64,000 bases of DNA from Lasioglossum baleicum (lineage: Eukaryota > Arthropoda > Insecta > Hymenoptera > Halictidae). The DNA lies in the NCBI RefSeq assembly GCF_051020765.1, contig NC_134933.1:12249461-12313460 (forward strand). The letters run 5' to 3'. The position numbers and the translations under genes were made by a program. The notes under the pieces are model-generated. The model was not told the DNA's origin and searched no databases. It saw nothing but the letters and a program-made list of their open reading frames with translations. Positions 44,227 to 56,215 of the stretch are shown here, piece after piece; within the stretch, counting starts at the first letter, position 1; every line of letters begins with the position of its first letter.

Positions 44227-46149
44227 TGATCGTAAGAAGAGAGTTGCGGACGGCTCGCCCCTAAATTTCAAGACATCATTTCGAAATAACGTTCCAGCGG
44301 CGTCGGATGGAGTATAACAGCGGGTATAATGATATCATCGATAGGAATTAAAGGATCCCCGATGGGATCAGCGGCTACGGCGAGAATCCGATAGACGGGG
44401 GGAAGGAACGAGGAGAGCAGCGCGGCGGCACGGCGGCATCGAGTATCGATACATTCCAGGAGATTATCGCATCGGCTGATCCGCGGGATGGCTGGGTGGT
44501 CTGCGCGAACAACGAATTTCAATTCGCGGTTCGTCCGTTCCCGGGGTGAAGACGGTCCCACCCCTGTATTTATCCCAGCGAAGCGGCGGCGGCGTGACTC
44601 CGCGTCATTTCCCAGGATACCCGCCACTTTCCCCGCGTTGGCCGCCTCGTAAAACTCAACAATACCTCCTACGGAGTGTCTTCCTGTTCCGTGAAACGAC
44701 GCACGAATGCAAGGTGGCTCGTCGTTCGACGCGGCTAATGGAGACACCGTCGAGTGCCGGTTATTGCAAGCCGGAGTCTCCGCGAAGACCGAGAGGGACG
44801 AAGAAGAAAGGCGAAGAGCGTGTCGAGGCAGAGAACGGAAAGGCCAAAGAGAAGAAGAGAAAGAGAGAAAGGGTCCAAGAGGCAACGGGGGGATCGTTAT
44901 TACGTCTCGTTTCGAGAGGAGAAAACCTCACGGTGAGGTCTTTCGTCGATATCCTGGTGGGTACCACCCTTCCGCCTTTTCCATCCTTTCCGGAGGATGG
45001 TTAACGCCTTTGAGCTGCGCGTGCTCCCACCCTTCCCCTTTTTTCAAGGCCCCTACCCCCTGCAGAAGGGGGGGGGGCTTCAGTCGCGCGCGAAGAACCT
45101 GGTCGAAAAGTCACAGAAACTTTCCACCCCTTGGTGTTCGCCCATCTGATTCGTCTAACAGAGCACTACTACTCCGAGAGTATCCTAGATACAGAACTCT
45201 CTCCCGGGTTCTCCATCAACGGACGTCAAAGGACGGTAACAAAGGTGGCTCGATTCGCGGAATCGCCCCCGTTGCCGCGTCTTCCGCCTATTTCTACGAC
45301 CGGGCTTTCCTCTCCATTCTGTCGCAGGCACGATATATTGGATCGAGATATAATGGACGACGCGTCATTATCACTCGCAACCTGTCGCTCGCTTCCTTCC
45401 TGCCCCGCGCGATCCCAGCGCGCCGGGTAGTCGGTTGGAAAACGTTTTCACGAAATTGCCGGAGACGGGCTCCACCAGAAACGTTCCTCTTGTCGAGAAG
45501 TCTTCAGCGCGAACTTGCCACACAGTGGCTCCGCGACCTACTGAATTAACCTCGCACCCGAGGTAAAAGGAACGTACAACCACCGCCGACCCGTGTTTTA
45601 TCGAAAGCGGATCGAAGCAGCAGCTGTTCGCTTGGTTTTTTACTATCTTCGCGTTGCGTTCCTCTTACCGCTGCTGCTCGAAATTCTCTGCCATTTTTCC
45701 GAGAAGCCGCGAACCAACCGATTGCTTCGGTAATTCCAGTGATCAGTTCCAATGGGACAAGCTGTGTTTTACGACGTTCATATCGCAACGTGGTCTCGAG
45801 CTGCGTTGCTCCACCATGCGGAATCACAGGTTACGCTCCAAGGACTACTGAAATTATCGTTATCCTCGGCTTCGTTCCCCGACATCTGCGTCACCACTTG
45901 AATTTTCAAGACTAATTGAATTCTCAGGACTTGAGACTAATTCGACGCGCATAGAACAAGACTAACTGATGATTTTGCCAGTCCCAAGTTCGGGCTAGTT
46001 TGCGTATTTTTACCTTTTTTTGAAACAACCACAAATCACGTCCAGCTGTATAGACCCACTTAGAGATCTGGGTAAGCTTAACCCCTACGATTTATTTGAC
46101 GGTTTCAGTGATTAGAACTTTTTTGTAGTTCGTATAATTTCCTAAAACG
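44227..46149. other. GC-rich block with long chance frames
   Basis: About 44270-45560 is strongly GC- and CpG-rich. A 280-codon + frame (44707-45549) overlaps a 152-codon + frame in another register and a 205-codon - frame. The translations are Arg/Ser/Glu-rich low complexity with no motif, and a run of ten G lies at 45068-45077. I regard these as compositional. The block might be a promoter or an untranslated exon. Confidence 0.35.
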
Positions 46150-46324
46150 GAAGGAAACTTATACCTAATATATCTAATATATAAACATAGCGGTCTAGAG
46201 TACGCAGTCCCTCTATCCGAGTGTCTGCAAGGCACAAGACCAGATACGATAAATCAACAAAAATGTTGATATTTTTAAAATATCTATTAAAAAGAAGCTG
46301 ACTTTATAGAAATTTCGGCCACTG
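46150..46324 (-). mobile_element. Left end of a second Tc3-like copy, inverted
   Basis: Read on the minus strand from 46324: TA|CAGTGGCCGAAATTTCTATA, TATTTTAAAAATATCAACAT and GGATAGAGGGACTGCGTACT, all as in 42678-42785. It has about 35 extra bases (around TATCTGGTCTTGTGCC) that the first copy lacks. The transposase part is not present downstream. Confidence 0.85.
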
Positions 46325-46339
46325 TAGTGTTGGAGTCGT

Positions 46340-46383
46340 TGGTGTACTATCACTAGTCACTAGGCTGAAGTGCAAAGGGTTAA
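46340..46383 (-). mobile_element. TTAA-type terminus, inverted
   Basis: On the minus strand TTAACCCTTTGCACTTCAG, then GTGACTAGTGATAG. It resembles the other TTAA ends in the window and immediately flanks the second Tc3-like end. Confidence 0.4.
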
Positions 46384-47741
46384 TTCTCGAGTTAAAACAA
46401 TTCCGAGTGTAAGGAGTTACTTTAACTTGCAGCGTCTGATTAGATAAATATATTATCTTCCGTAATGTCTGAAAGGAACATGTTCATGATTTCTTTATTC
46501 ATGGAATATTCAGAATATCCTCTCGCACAAAAGCACGAAATTTATCAGAGCCGGATTAATATTATTCATTCAGAAAAGGTATTTGATCCATTGAATGCAG
46601 CAGCAACTGCCACAATTGAAATTCCGTTTGGAGCCGCACACAGTCTTCTCGCTGTTATCAGCTTGACGGGACCGAACCGCAATAAAATTGAACACACCTG
46701 TCTGTGGAAGCGCGCCCGCTCGAGCCTAGAACAGTGTTAGCAGGCAGAGTGTAATCCATCAGAAAACGTTATTGTGCACAGCCATCCACCCTTTACGTTC
46801 ATCCGCTATGCATCAATTTTTCGCATCTTGCTCGTGACAAAAGGCAACGTTGCACAATGCGTTGCCCATCGAGTCTACGAGCCACCTAATTGTTGAAAAG
46901 GATAAAGAATAGAACGAGGTAGAATCGGGGAGTAGATACGAGTTTCGTTATCGCGTGAAATTGTATTTTTGAGGAGGGTGTCATTGATTAGTCGCGGTGC
47001 TGCGCGCGTAGATATCTTTCATTGTCATCGGGGCCCGGTTGCCAGCGAATTCGAAGTTTATCAGGGGTTGCATTTATCAACGGGGCATGCTAGAAGGTGT
47101 AATTGTTTGGCCGGGCCGAGTGTCATTGCGATAGGGGCCGGTCAACGAAGTTCGTGATTGGAATGACCGCGGTACGCAGATCGAAGGGAAGATTAATTCG
47201 CTTTATTGTCAGCGTGCAAATGCGACCGCGTACAAAAGGGAACGATGAGCGGGGCAAATTGGTATGTATTGAATTACCGGGTTCCTTATTATACACTTGA
47301 ATTCGTGCGAATCCTTCGACGCGGAACACGCCGCTAGTTCTTCCATTTGCATAGCAATGACTAATTGAAAAATTTATAAACGCATTTCAATGACAATGCG
47401 AGCCACCCGACCGGTCACCCGGTTATCATCCCCCGGGATGGCCACGTGACACCGAGTTCTAGTTCCGCCGTATCGAAATTCGCTGCGGAGAGATTAAAAA
47501 ATTGAATATTCTATTTCGGCGAGCTGCGGCCCGTGAAATATTCTGGCCCTTCCTTCTTTCTATCGAGAATTCCGGACTCCATTTACCAAAGCACTATGTT
47601 AACCAACGGGATTCCGCTTTTATAGTGATTCGGTGTTATATGGCGTGGTTAACGTTTCACACACGTGATGTCTCGCAAGCATATGAATGAAACTCTATGA
47701 AAATGTGACTGATTATGTTGTTTTGTGATTAATTACGTAGT
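46384..47741. other. Unique DNA, no gene recognised
   Basis: Mixed composition, CpG-rich from 46960 to 47300. Frames of 62-91 codons without motifs. Confidence 0.4.
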
Positions 47742-47902
47742 TTAACCCTGATGTAGCCAACAAAAATGTATAGATTATTTAAAACCTTAAAACTATTATT
47801 TAAAATCCTTCATAGATATTTTGTAGTATTTTTAGAGCAACATGAACAAGTTGTTGAAAGAGATGCAGGAAATGGGTACCCGGTTGGCTACACAACGGTT
47901 AA
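47742..47902. mobile_element. TTAA-flanked MITE, 161 bp
   Basis: TTAACCCTGATGTAGCCAAC at the left and the inverse of TTAACCGTTGTGTAGCCAAC at the right. The TTAA flanks and 16-bp terminal repeats fit a piggyBac-like MITE. A 72-codon frame crossing it is incidental. Confidence 0.8.
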
Positions 47903-48363
47903 TAATGGAATGAAAAATACAGCTACGTTTAATTTCGAGAAACCGGGAAAGAACGTTCCCGTTCTTGTCGGTTTTCGTCGGTGAAGGTGAATCAATCGAA
48001 CGTTAAGCCGGAAACAATTGCATCTCGTAAGTAGTATATCCTGTCAGCACGGCAAGCTCGCCGATGCACCAGAAATTATCCCTCGTTTCCGGTGGTAGAA
48101 CCATTGGAATATTACCAGCTGCGCCCAACGGTCGAACAATCGTTAATTAAATTCCTGGTAATGGTTATTCGGCAACCGAATAATAACTTTCGTGTCCGAA
48201 GGTATACGACTTCATTTGTCGATGGCGAAAACTGAAATGTTTTTCCTAAAGAGTTCTCCGTTTTCCACATGCGCCGAATGAAAAATTAAACCATTTAACT
48301 TCTGTGATAATTCATCGTACTCCAACTGCCTGGTAAATGGCAATAAATCATTGCTAATAAATA
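47903..48363. other. Unique DNA, nothing recognised
   Basis: No gene or repeat recognised. Confidence 0.4.
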
Positions 48364-48562
48364 AACTGCGGATTTTATGCATTTATGATAAAAATGGATA
48401 CGCACAATTCAAAGCAGTGGTCACATTTAAAAGATTTAAGCACATGAGTGCATTAGTTTCAGTTCGATAGGATAGTTAAGAGAATAAAAAATTTTTCATT
48501 TGCCCTCCTGTGTCTTGCAATCAACGCCGAACATTTCTTATTTTGCATAAAGATCCGCAGTC
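48364..48562 (+). mobile_element. GAC-family MITE, subtype A, 199 bp, both ends present
   Basis: TA|AACTGCGGATTTTATGC at the left, TGCATAAAGATCCGCAGTC|TA at the right. It gives the full form of the 271-456 copy. Confidence 0.88.
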
Positions 48563-50698
48563 TAATAATAAATACAGAAATAATACGACAATGTACCAGG
48601 ACTTAATTTAAAGTCAAGCTTGTACTTTTACAGTGCTTCGTTCATTTTTGTCCAAGATACTTTCGCACGATACAGCGACCGGGAAACCGAGTAAGGAATT
48701 TTCGCACGCGTTCGCGAAAAAATCGCGGTATCAACCGAATGAAAATCTCTGAACTCCCGCGGAAATGAAGTTTAAAAAATCGTGGAAAGTTTCGACTTCC
48801 TTAACGCGGGAAACTCACGCTCGTAAAAACCGCGGTGTCCGCGACGTGTCCCATTCTCACCAATTGCAGCGCGGAACTCTTACCCGGCAAGTTTTGTAAT
48901 AAACGAAAATCTGAAAGAGCTATGGATTACCACATTGCGCGCGCAATAAGCAGTTTGCGTCGGTTTACGCGAGCCGGAACAGTTTATTGCAACAACCGTC
49001 ACATTCGCGCAAACAATTTTCCGGGTTGTCGCGGATTTTTATATTCTCGGCCGATATACGCCATGCGCCGCGCCGTCCCGTAAATTAATATAGGAGGAGT
49101 AATAATTGTTCGAACTGTAAAATGACTCGACGTCAATGTGTTAATATCCAGATGCGTTTCGAATATTTTTTCAAATGTTTTTTTACCATCTCTGCACACG
49201 AGTTCTGTTCAGATCGAACGCCGCAATGACTAGCAACCCTCTACGGGAGAGTTCTTGGGCGATCGCGTCTTCGCCCTTGGAGAATCGAATCGCGAGCACC
49301 GAGGGAGAGGCGCAACAATTAATTCGTCCGACGAAGACATTTCCATTGTTTTGTTTTTTTCCGGCGGGTCGAAGTGAAATCGAATCAAGTCCGTAATCGT
49401 CGTCCCCAAACAATGACGCGACGTCGAGGACACGCGTCCACAGGCCTCCGGTTGCGATACAGGCCCCGTCCCTCCCTCTGTTCCACCCTGACCACGGGGT
49501 GTGCAACCCCTCGGGGCAGCTGCTCTGCACGGCGTACCTTCGAGCCAGGCCTGGGGTCGCCGCCACCGCTCCGAATATCGATTCCTGTTGGACACCACCG
49601 AGAGCTGCCGATGGAAAATGTTATCGACGGAGCTCTCGTCTGCGCGCAGCGATACCTAAATCCGATATAATCGCTGGACAAGTTGATCCCGTCAAAGACG
49701 ATACTTTCCGATGTCCGATCTTAGACGATTACCGGATAATAAGTTCTCTGAAATTAGAATGAACGTTTCTTGCATCAGGAAATCTTTCCGGTTGCTTTGT
49801 CAGAGTTGTCCTTGGTGGTAATAAATTAATATGAGAAGCGGAAAATGTTTAAATCGGTGAAGAAGAATGTAGATTTCTACTTGACAAATGAAAATTGGAA
49901 ACGAACAACCGAAATAAACACCGTGTATAAATAAAATTTTCCCTTTATGAAAATGATCGGATGAAATCGATAGAATAAGAATCTGCGAAGAAGAATGTAG
50001 ATATCTGTTCGAAAAATGAAAATTCTTTCCAAAATTCTCAGATTTAAAGTTTCGAAATGGACATTGTTGATTTACAATGGTTAAGAGGTTGCAATATTGA
50101 ACATTGTATCAATTATTATTTCAATTCTTCTCTTCAATTATCATAAAAGCGTCGCGACACTTCTGCAAGAGCGCAGATGATTGTAGGAAAAAATATAAAA
50201 ACGGGTACCCATTTGCTCGAACGAGGGTGAAAAGGGGCGCAGAAAAATGGGGGGAGAATTATGACAAAAGAGCTCGCGGGAAAACTGAGAAAAAGCGGTG
50301 AAGTCGGAAAGGGTGCAAGTACCTACAAAAGTTCGCAAGGACTTGGCGGGTAAACGTGGGTTGGGGGTAGTCGGACTTACACGAGGCCTTGGAAGAAAAT
50401 ATTTTGACGCCTGGACACGTGAATTAAATGAAATTTGGTGTAATGCAAAATACCATTTGTTATTTAACCCTTGTCATATCACGAGTCAGACTGGAGATGA
50501 AAAATTCAAACGAAGTCTGACAAACATGAATGTTCTACTTCTCTTTTTTCCTCCCCTTTTTTTATTGAGAAAATCTCAGAAGAGATTTATTACAACATTA
50601 GGTGTAAACATAGATGGAGTATACAGAACGAGTAACCTCTAGAAACTAAACATAAGGGTATTCCACTATTTTTTCCCCATTTTTGGTTTCCCTTAAAC
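48563..50698. other. Unique DNA, no gene recognised
   Basis: 48640-49700 is CpG-rich with overlapping frames of up to 127 codons on both strands. 49760-50150 is AT-rich. A TTAA-type end (TTAACCCTTGTCATATCACG) lies at 50464. Confidence 0.35.
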
Positions 50699-50984
50699 CA
50701 GAGTAGGGCAATAATCAACTAATATTTAAAAATGACTAGTAATCTTTTTCAGAAAAATAGTCACTAGTCAAAACTTTTTGATTAGTGATAACTAATTAAT
50801 AATATTAATGTATGTTAATGTAATAAGCAATAGCTAACGATTACTTAGAGCTGTGACTAACTATTTGCCATTTAGCTATCACTAACTAATCAAAAAGTTT
50901 TGACTAATGACTATTTTGCTATGATTAACATTCAAAAAGGCTATTAGTCGTTTTTAAATATTAGTTGATTATTGCCCTACTCTG
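50699..50984. mobile_element. hAT-type MITE, 286 bp
   Basis: The left end CAGAGTAGGGCAATAATCAA and the inverse of the right end are identical over about 33 bases; TTTTGATTAGT-like blocks are mirrored further in. Flanks CCTTAAAC and CCTTGAAC match at seven of eight positions, an 8-bp hAT-type target duplication. CAG...CTG ends are typical of the superfamily. Noncoding. Confidence 0.9.
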
Positions 50985-51887
50985 CCTTGAACACACAGGT
51001 TACAAATTTTTAGAAACGAGAGAATATGGAGGCAAACTTTGACATTAGGCCCAGCCAGAAACATAGAAACGTCCAGAGGCAGCTGAAATCTTAACTTCTA
51101 AAAATAAAATAAAAATGGTCCACATTAATTGCAAGAACCAGGAGCCAAGATGTTGAATGTCAAAGAGCAGAAAATATTGCAGATAGTTAAGGATGGTCAC
51201 AAAATGGAGAAGCAAAAAGAGTTTCGCAGAAACCACGAAGCTGTAACGAGCTAGCAACGAGGTTTGTCGAATGAATTGCCTGGTGGCCGAATGTGTACGA
51301 TGTAGCAAGTCGAGGATGGGACGGTAGACGTAACCCAGACCGTGGCCGGCATGTGTAGAACGTATTCTATTTCGCATGATTCATCCGGCGACTGCATGCA
51401 ATCATCGTTTGCTATTCATGTGATTGCGCAATGGTAGTTGCACCCCAGTTTATTAGTCCGCCACGGGGCACGTCGCGCGCAGCGTACCGCGGGAAGATCT
51501 CGATCGTTCCCCTCGATCGCGCTAGATCGAGACCCCCGATGTCGAGCGACAGGGCGCTTTGGGCCCGTGCTAAATATCGGCGTGGCTTATGGTATCAGGC
51601 GTTGATTTAGCGCCGTCCGCAGCAGAGTTCTTAAAGGCTATATTAGATCCAGTAATCCCCACTCGTAATAAATGTCAACGCGAAAGATTGCCACGACCAA
51701 TCGCTGCGAAACTCGGCTCGTTGCTGGTGTCACGTGGCCAACGCCGCGGGATTAGCCGGGAGGTTCGTTCGGTCCACGTTAAACGTCGGGATTTATAAGT
51801 TCGAAGTTGCTGCTCGTGCCTATCAAACCGGTCCACAGTGCTGCGATTCGAGCTGCTAGCTGGACAAAACCTTCTTCATGATTACTA
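50985..51887. other. Unique DNA, no gene recognised
   Basis: A 110-codon minus frame (51045-51377) includes a hydrophobic region but no known motif. 51440-51800 is GC-rich. Confidence 0.4.
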
Positions 51888-52195
51888 GACTGCGGATCTT
51901 TATGCGTTTATGACAAAAATTGGCTCGCACAATTTAAAGCAGACACGTTAAAAATGTTTAAGGACATCAGTGTATTTGTTTCAGCTTGATAAGATATTTA
52001 AAAGTAAGACGTTTTCTATTCGGCTCCTGTGTTCTGCAGTCAATGCGAACATTTTTTATTTTGGATGTTATTTCTCCCCTTAATGATTTGAACAGAGGAG
52101 AAATCCTGTATTGACATCTTCAATTTTTAAAATGTTCCAACAATTTTCAATTTCACCTACTCAATTTTCCTGTAAATGCGTAGAGATCCGCAGTC
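51888..52195 (+). mobile_element. GAC-family MITE, long subtype A, 308 bp
   Basis: TA|GACTGCGGATCTTTATGC at the left and TGCGTAGAGATCCGCAGTC at the right. The interior has subtype A sequence plus about 110 extra bases (about 52060-52170) not in shorter copies. Confidence 0.85.
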
Positions 52196-54889
52196 CAAAG
52201 TGTGCAGATATTGGAAATATTAACCTGTATAGATCTTTCTGCTTCTTCACATAACGTATCTATACACGATTTCTACAGGACATATTTATGTTATACAATC
52301 GATTAAGATTGTCTTTCCGAAAATTCCTCGAAACATCCAAAAATTCACTAAAGTCACTAAAAATATAAATATTGTTAATTTCTGCGTTTTAAAATTTGCA
52401 TGAAAAGAAAGTTTGAAGTCTGCTCTCTAATGCTACGAACAACAAATTTTTCCATTTATTGGCGTGTATCGCCTACTTTTAGTTTGGTGAACATTGCATA
52501 CATAACCTTCATAATATGCATAAATAAACTAATTAAGACAATGAAACGTACTTTCGCCGCTAGTTTCCATTATAAAAATGTACTTTAAAATATAGAGAAG
52601 TAAATACAAAACGTATTTTAAAAATGTCGATTGATATTTAATTAGATAGAAGAGCTTTTCAAAATGTAGGAAAATATCGATTCCAAATGTTTACACAGTT
52701 CTGTCGACAAAAAAGACTTTGATTTAGAATTACATTATGCGTTTTGTCCAGGTAATTAGCATTGATCGCAACACTGTGCGGTCCGATGAGCCACTCCCTT
52801 CCTTGTCTTCATTTCTCTAGATTTCTTCGCAGACGATCGAGATTTATCGAGTTTATGTTAACGAGCCGAGATCCTGGCGAACGACACAGACTCGATCTCC
52901 GCAGGGCCGATCCTCTTCGCGAGCTACGACCGGGGCGAGAGGATTTTTGGGAAAGCCGCTTCTTTGTCGGGCGTCTCATGAATTTCTAATCCTTCGGGCG
53001 CGCTCCTCTTTTCACACGGCCCCGGCTAGAGAGAGCTTTGCCAACCCCTCGTTGCTGTCTCCACTGGCTTTTTAGGTGGCGCTCGACTCCCGGGGAATTG
53101 GGAATTTTCGAACCGTAATCGCATATTTAAACGCGCGGGGTAAATGTTTTCGAGGGCCACCGGCTCCGACGATAGAGAGACTCCCGTTCACCCTTTTTGT
53201 TTTCTTAATTTCGTGTTTAAATGACCGATCCCCTGCAGACCGCCATGGCTTTGTAGAGTTTGCCTGTTTTAATTAAGCCCGCGTCGATTAAAATGCGGCG
53301 AGAGATCCTCCGCAGAGTCGACCGTCTTCTCGCCCGTATGTGGGTCGTGATCATCTCCGGCCAGCAGGTATCGTTCACTGTAATTAATTCACAGATCTAT
53401 ATTCCCGTTCTATATTACTATTATTTAACCGTCGACTTACCGATTCTCGTTCCGCGAGTCTAGGCGAAACATTAGTAAATCGTGCTCGACGAAGTATTTG
53501 CGTTCAATTTGATTTCGAATAACATCATATATTGATTCTTGAAAATGTAACGCGATATATGTGGACACACGACGCCAGTAAATCAAACGAGATGAGAGAA
53601 GCTAAATATGAATATTAGTGTAAACTCCTGAATTATATTTCGTTCATAAATTTAGCAATAATTACATATGATTGAATTTATGTTTATGCAGACCTCAATC
53701 TACAAGAGACACAACCAAGAGCAGAACGAATCAATATTATAACGGTGTTAATTGAAATATTTCCGGGCGGGTTTCTGACATTTAAAAAAATAACGCGCTC
53801 CAAGAATTGATGAAAACGGAACTGTAGCGACGGTCGGCGAAAACAATTGTTCGACGGAGGAATTGTCGAGTTAATAAATTTTCCGTATTCCCGGAAGAAA
53901 ACCCCAGGCGATCGCCCGGCGCGCCGCGAGGCGAATTTCGCAGATGTTCCGGCGGGAAGATATGAAAATTTTAATTCGAATCCCCGCCGGAAGTTCTCGT
54001 ACGGCGCGGCATACGTGAAACGCGATAAAACGAACGCGTCTACCGCATTTGCATTCCGGCAAAGTTCGGAGAGAGGTCTCCCCGACTAAAAAATTAATAA
54101 GACTGGTCCGTGACACAGGCTGCACACCGCGGAGAGTGGGTGTCTTTTCTTCTCCGGCTCGCTATCGGAGTTCTGCGTTGCCTGGTCGCCTACTTTCCAT
54201 ATCTCCTTACTGTAGGCGTGTCGCGCGGAACGTCAACTTTCGGAGCAGGATATCGAGGAAATTCGATCCCCGACAAGGACCGCCGGGTAACGAACAAGGT
54301 ACATAGGCTATTGTGAAAATTTTAAGACGTCCACCGATAACACAGGTCAAAGGAATTCCTCCGACGCGAACTTTTCCGGATCGGCCATTGACCTCCCGAT
54401 GCCTCTCTATTCTCTATTAATGGGGAGAATGAGAGAGAAACCGAAATATCATTTATTTTATGTACAGACGCTGTTCGACAGACTTTCTCTCTGGTTTTAA
54501 TCATTTCTGAGATGAAGATCAAATATAATTTTCAATTTCAAAAGCTGTCTTCATTTTTGAATGACTGCTAACAAAGATATACTTAGTATTTTCTCGATTT
54601 TCAGACTATCCTCATCAAAATGTATGAAGTAAATTTCTTTGACGAAATAAAGAAATGAGTGTGCATGACTACATTCTTGTTCGGAAAATTGTCAGCCGTT
54701 GATTGAACATCGTTTGTGTTATGTTAAATATATGGTTCATTTATAAACACTGATAATTCCATTTACTGCTTGAACATCTTCAAGTAAAAAAGGAAAAGTA
54801 ATTGAATAGTCTCCTACAATTTGATAGTTTCAGTTGTCCCAGGTAGCAAATGTTCCGAACAAATTAAGAACACGAGGTTCTAAGACAGT
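52196..54889. other. Unique DNA, no gene recognised
   Basis: AT-rich to 52740, GC-rich 52760-53480, AT-rich to 53830, CpG-rich to 54350, then AT-rich. Frames of 60-85 codons without motifs. Confidence 0.4.
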
Positions 54890-55145
54890 TTAAGTGGAAG
54901 GCGAAAGGAATTCGAAATTCTTCGAGATCTTGACGATTTTAGTAGCTCGGAAGATATAGGTGTCTTGGAAGTGTTGAAGGTTAGGCAAGATAAGGGAATC
55001 TTGAAAATCCAAGAGTTCCAATTTCCATTTTCTCGGGAATCTTGAAACGCGCGCGAACATCTTGGAAGTTTTAGGTGTCTTGAAAATCACGAAGAGACTT
55101 TGAAGATAGGATGCTTGAAAATTTTGGAGGTTCGAAATTCTTCAA
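54890..55145. repeat. Degenerate short-unit repeat region
   Basis: Recurring pieces of the type TCTTGAAAAT, TCTTGGAAGT and GAAATTCTTC-AAATCT alternate with AGGTTAGG / GAGGTTCG through the interval; units are about 25-35 bp and much diverged. A 66-codon minus frame follows the repeat and is not a gene. Confidence 0.5.
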
Positions 55146-55902
55146 AATCTCAACGTTACTCATTGCAAAAAAATGTGAAAAAAGACTAATATTATTCATA
55201 TAATTCTCCTATTATTAAATAAAATTTGAAGACTTGGCAAGACCAACAATCAAAAATTTATTTTGTATTTTTTAATTTATTTTGTTATATGTGGCTTTGG
55301 CCACATTTTGGCGATCTGGGGCCAATTTTGTAAATGATCTAGTCGAAATATTCATCCGTTCAGCGTAGCGGCAGTTTACAAGAAACGTTCGTAACACAAA
55401 ATTCCGGGACACGGCGCCACCGCACCGTCGCGATTAAAATACTCGTCACGAACTGTTATTACAGACATTAGCGCCTAATTGAGGGCGCTGCGTTTAGGTT
55501 TAATTGCCGGCGTGCAGCCGATGTTTCGCCACCGAGGCCGCGTCCCGCTATTTTTTCTGTCAACCGTGTTATCTGCGCGGATAGAGCTGTCTGTTTGACG
55601 AATTCCAAGTTCGCAGCTCGCTTTTCCACCAAGGAGCAACTCAAACCCGGATCTTTGCGGACTATTCGGTTCGAATGGCTCCTGTTTTACTTGCTTTATG
55701 ACGTTCGAACGTATCCAGGAATTTAACCTTTAGCCGCAGGAAATCGCTCGGAGTGCGGTGTAACCCGATTAGATAAAGGTTTTCAGATTGTGGAGACTGT
55801 TTACAGTTCAACGAATCGCAATGCGTAACGAAATTCGAAATATGTTCTTCGTAAGGAAAGTGACAGTCTTGAACCAATGAGAAACTGCACGAGACAAAGA
55901 TA
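55146..55902. other. Unique DNA, nothing recognised
   Basis: No gene or repeat recognised. Confidence 0.4.
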
Positions 55903-56116
55903 TTAGGTTGTCCCAAAAGTTCCTTCCGCAATGCCTTTCTTTAATATTGCTAAATAAATATTAGGTTGTCCCAAAAATTGTTTTTCGATGCATGCACATA
56001 ATGCAAATTCATATTAAGAAGTACTAAAATATTAACATAAAGATTATCGTATTGTTTGTATTTATTTAGCTACATTAAAGGAACACAATGCGGAAGAAAC
56101 TTTTGGGACAACCTAA
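55903..56116. mobile_element. Mariner MITE, 214 bp, with a duplicated left end
   Basis: TA|TTAGGTTGTCCCAAAAGTTC at the left and the inverse of TTAGGTTGTCCCAAAAGTTT at the right, followed by TA. A second left-end copy (TTAGGTTGTCCCAAAAATTG) starts at 55961 inside, 58 bp from the first. The interior has no transposase frame. Confidence 0.9.
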
Positions 56117-56118
56117 TA

Positions 56119-56215
56119 TTAAAAGAATTTAAAACGAAGAATATCAATTTTTACTTGACTCCTGTATCTCGCAATTGATGCCTGACATTTTTATTTTCCA
56201 TAAAAATTCGCAGTC
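56119..56215 (+). mobile_element. Right half of a GAC-family MITE, subtype A
   Basis: CTCCTGTATCTCGCAATTGA and CATAAAAATTCGCAGTC match the right half of 48364-48562. It abuts the mariner MITE, whose insertion or a deletion removed the left half; no left half is found upstream. Confidence 0.7.

Noticed and set aside
44707..45549. 280-codon + strand open frame
   Set aside because: It lies in GC-rich DNA with long frames in another register and on the other strand. The translation is Arg/Ser-rich low complexity with no family motif.
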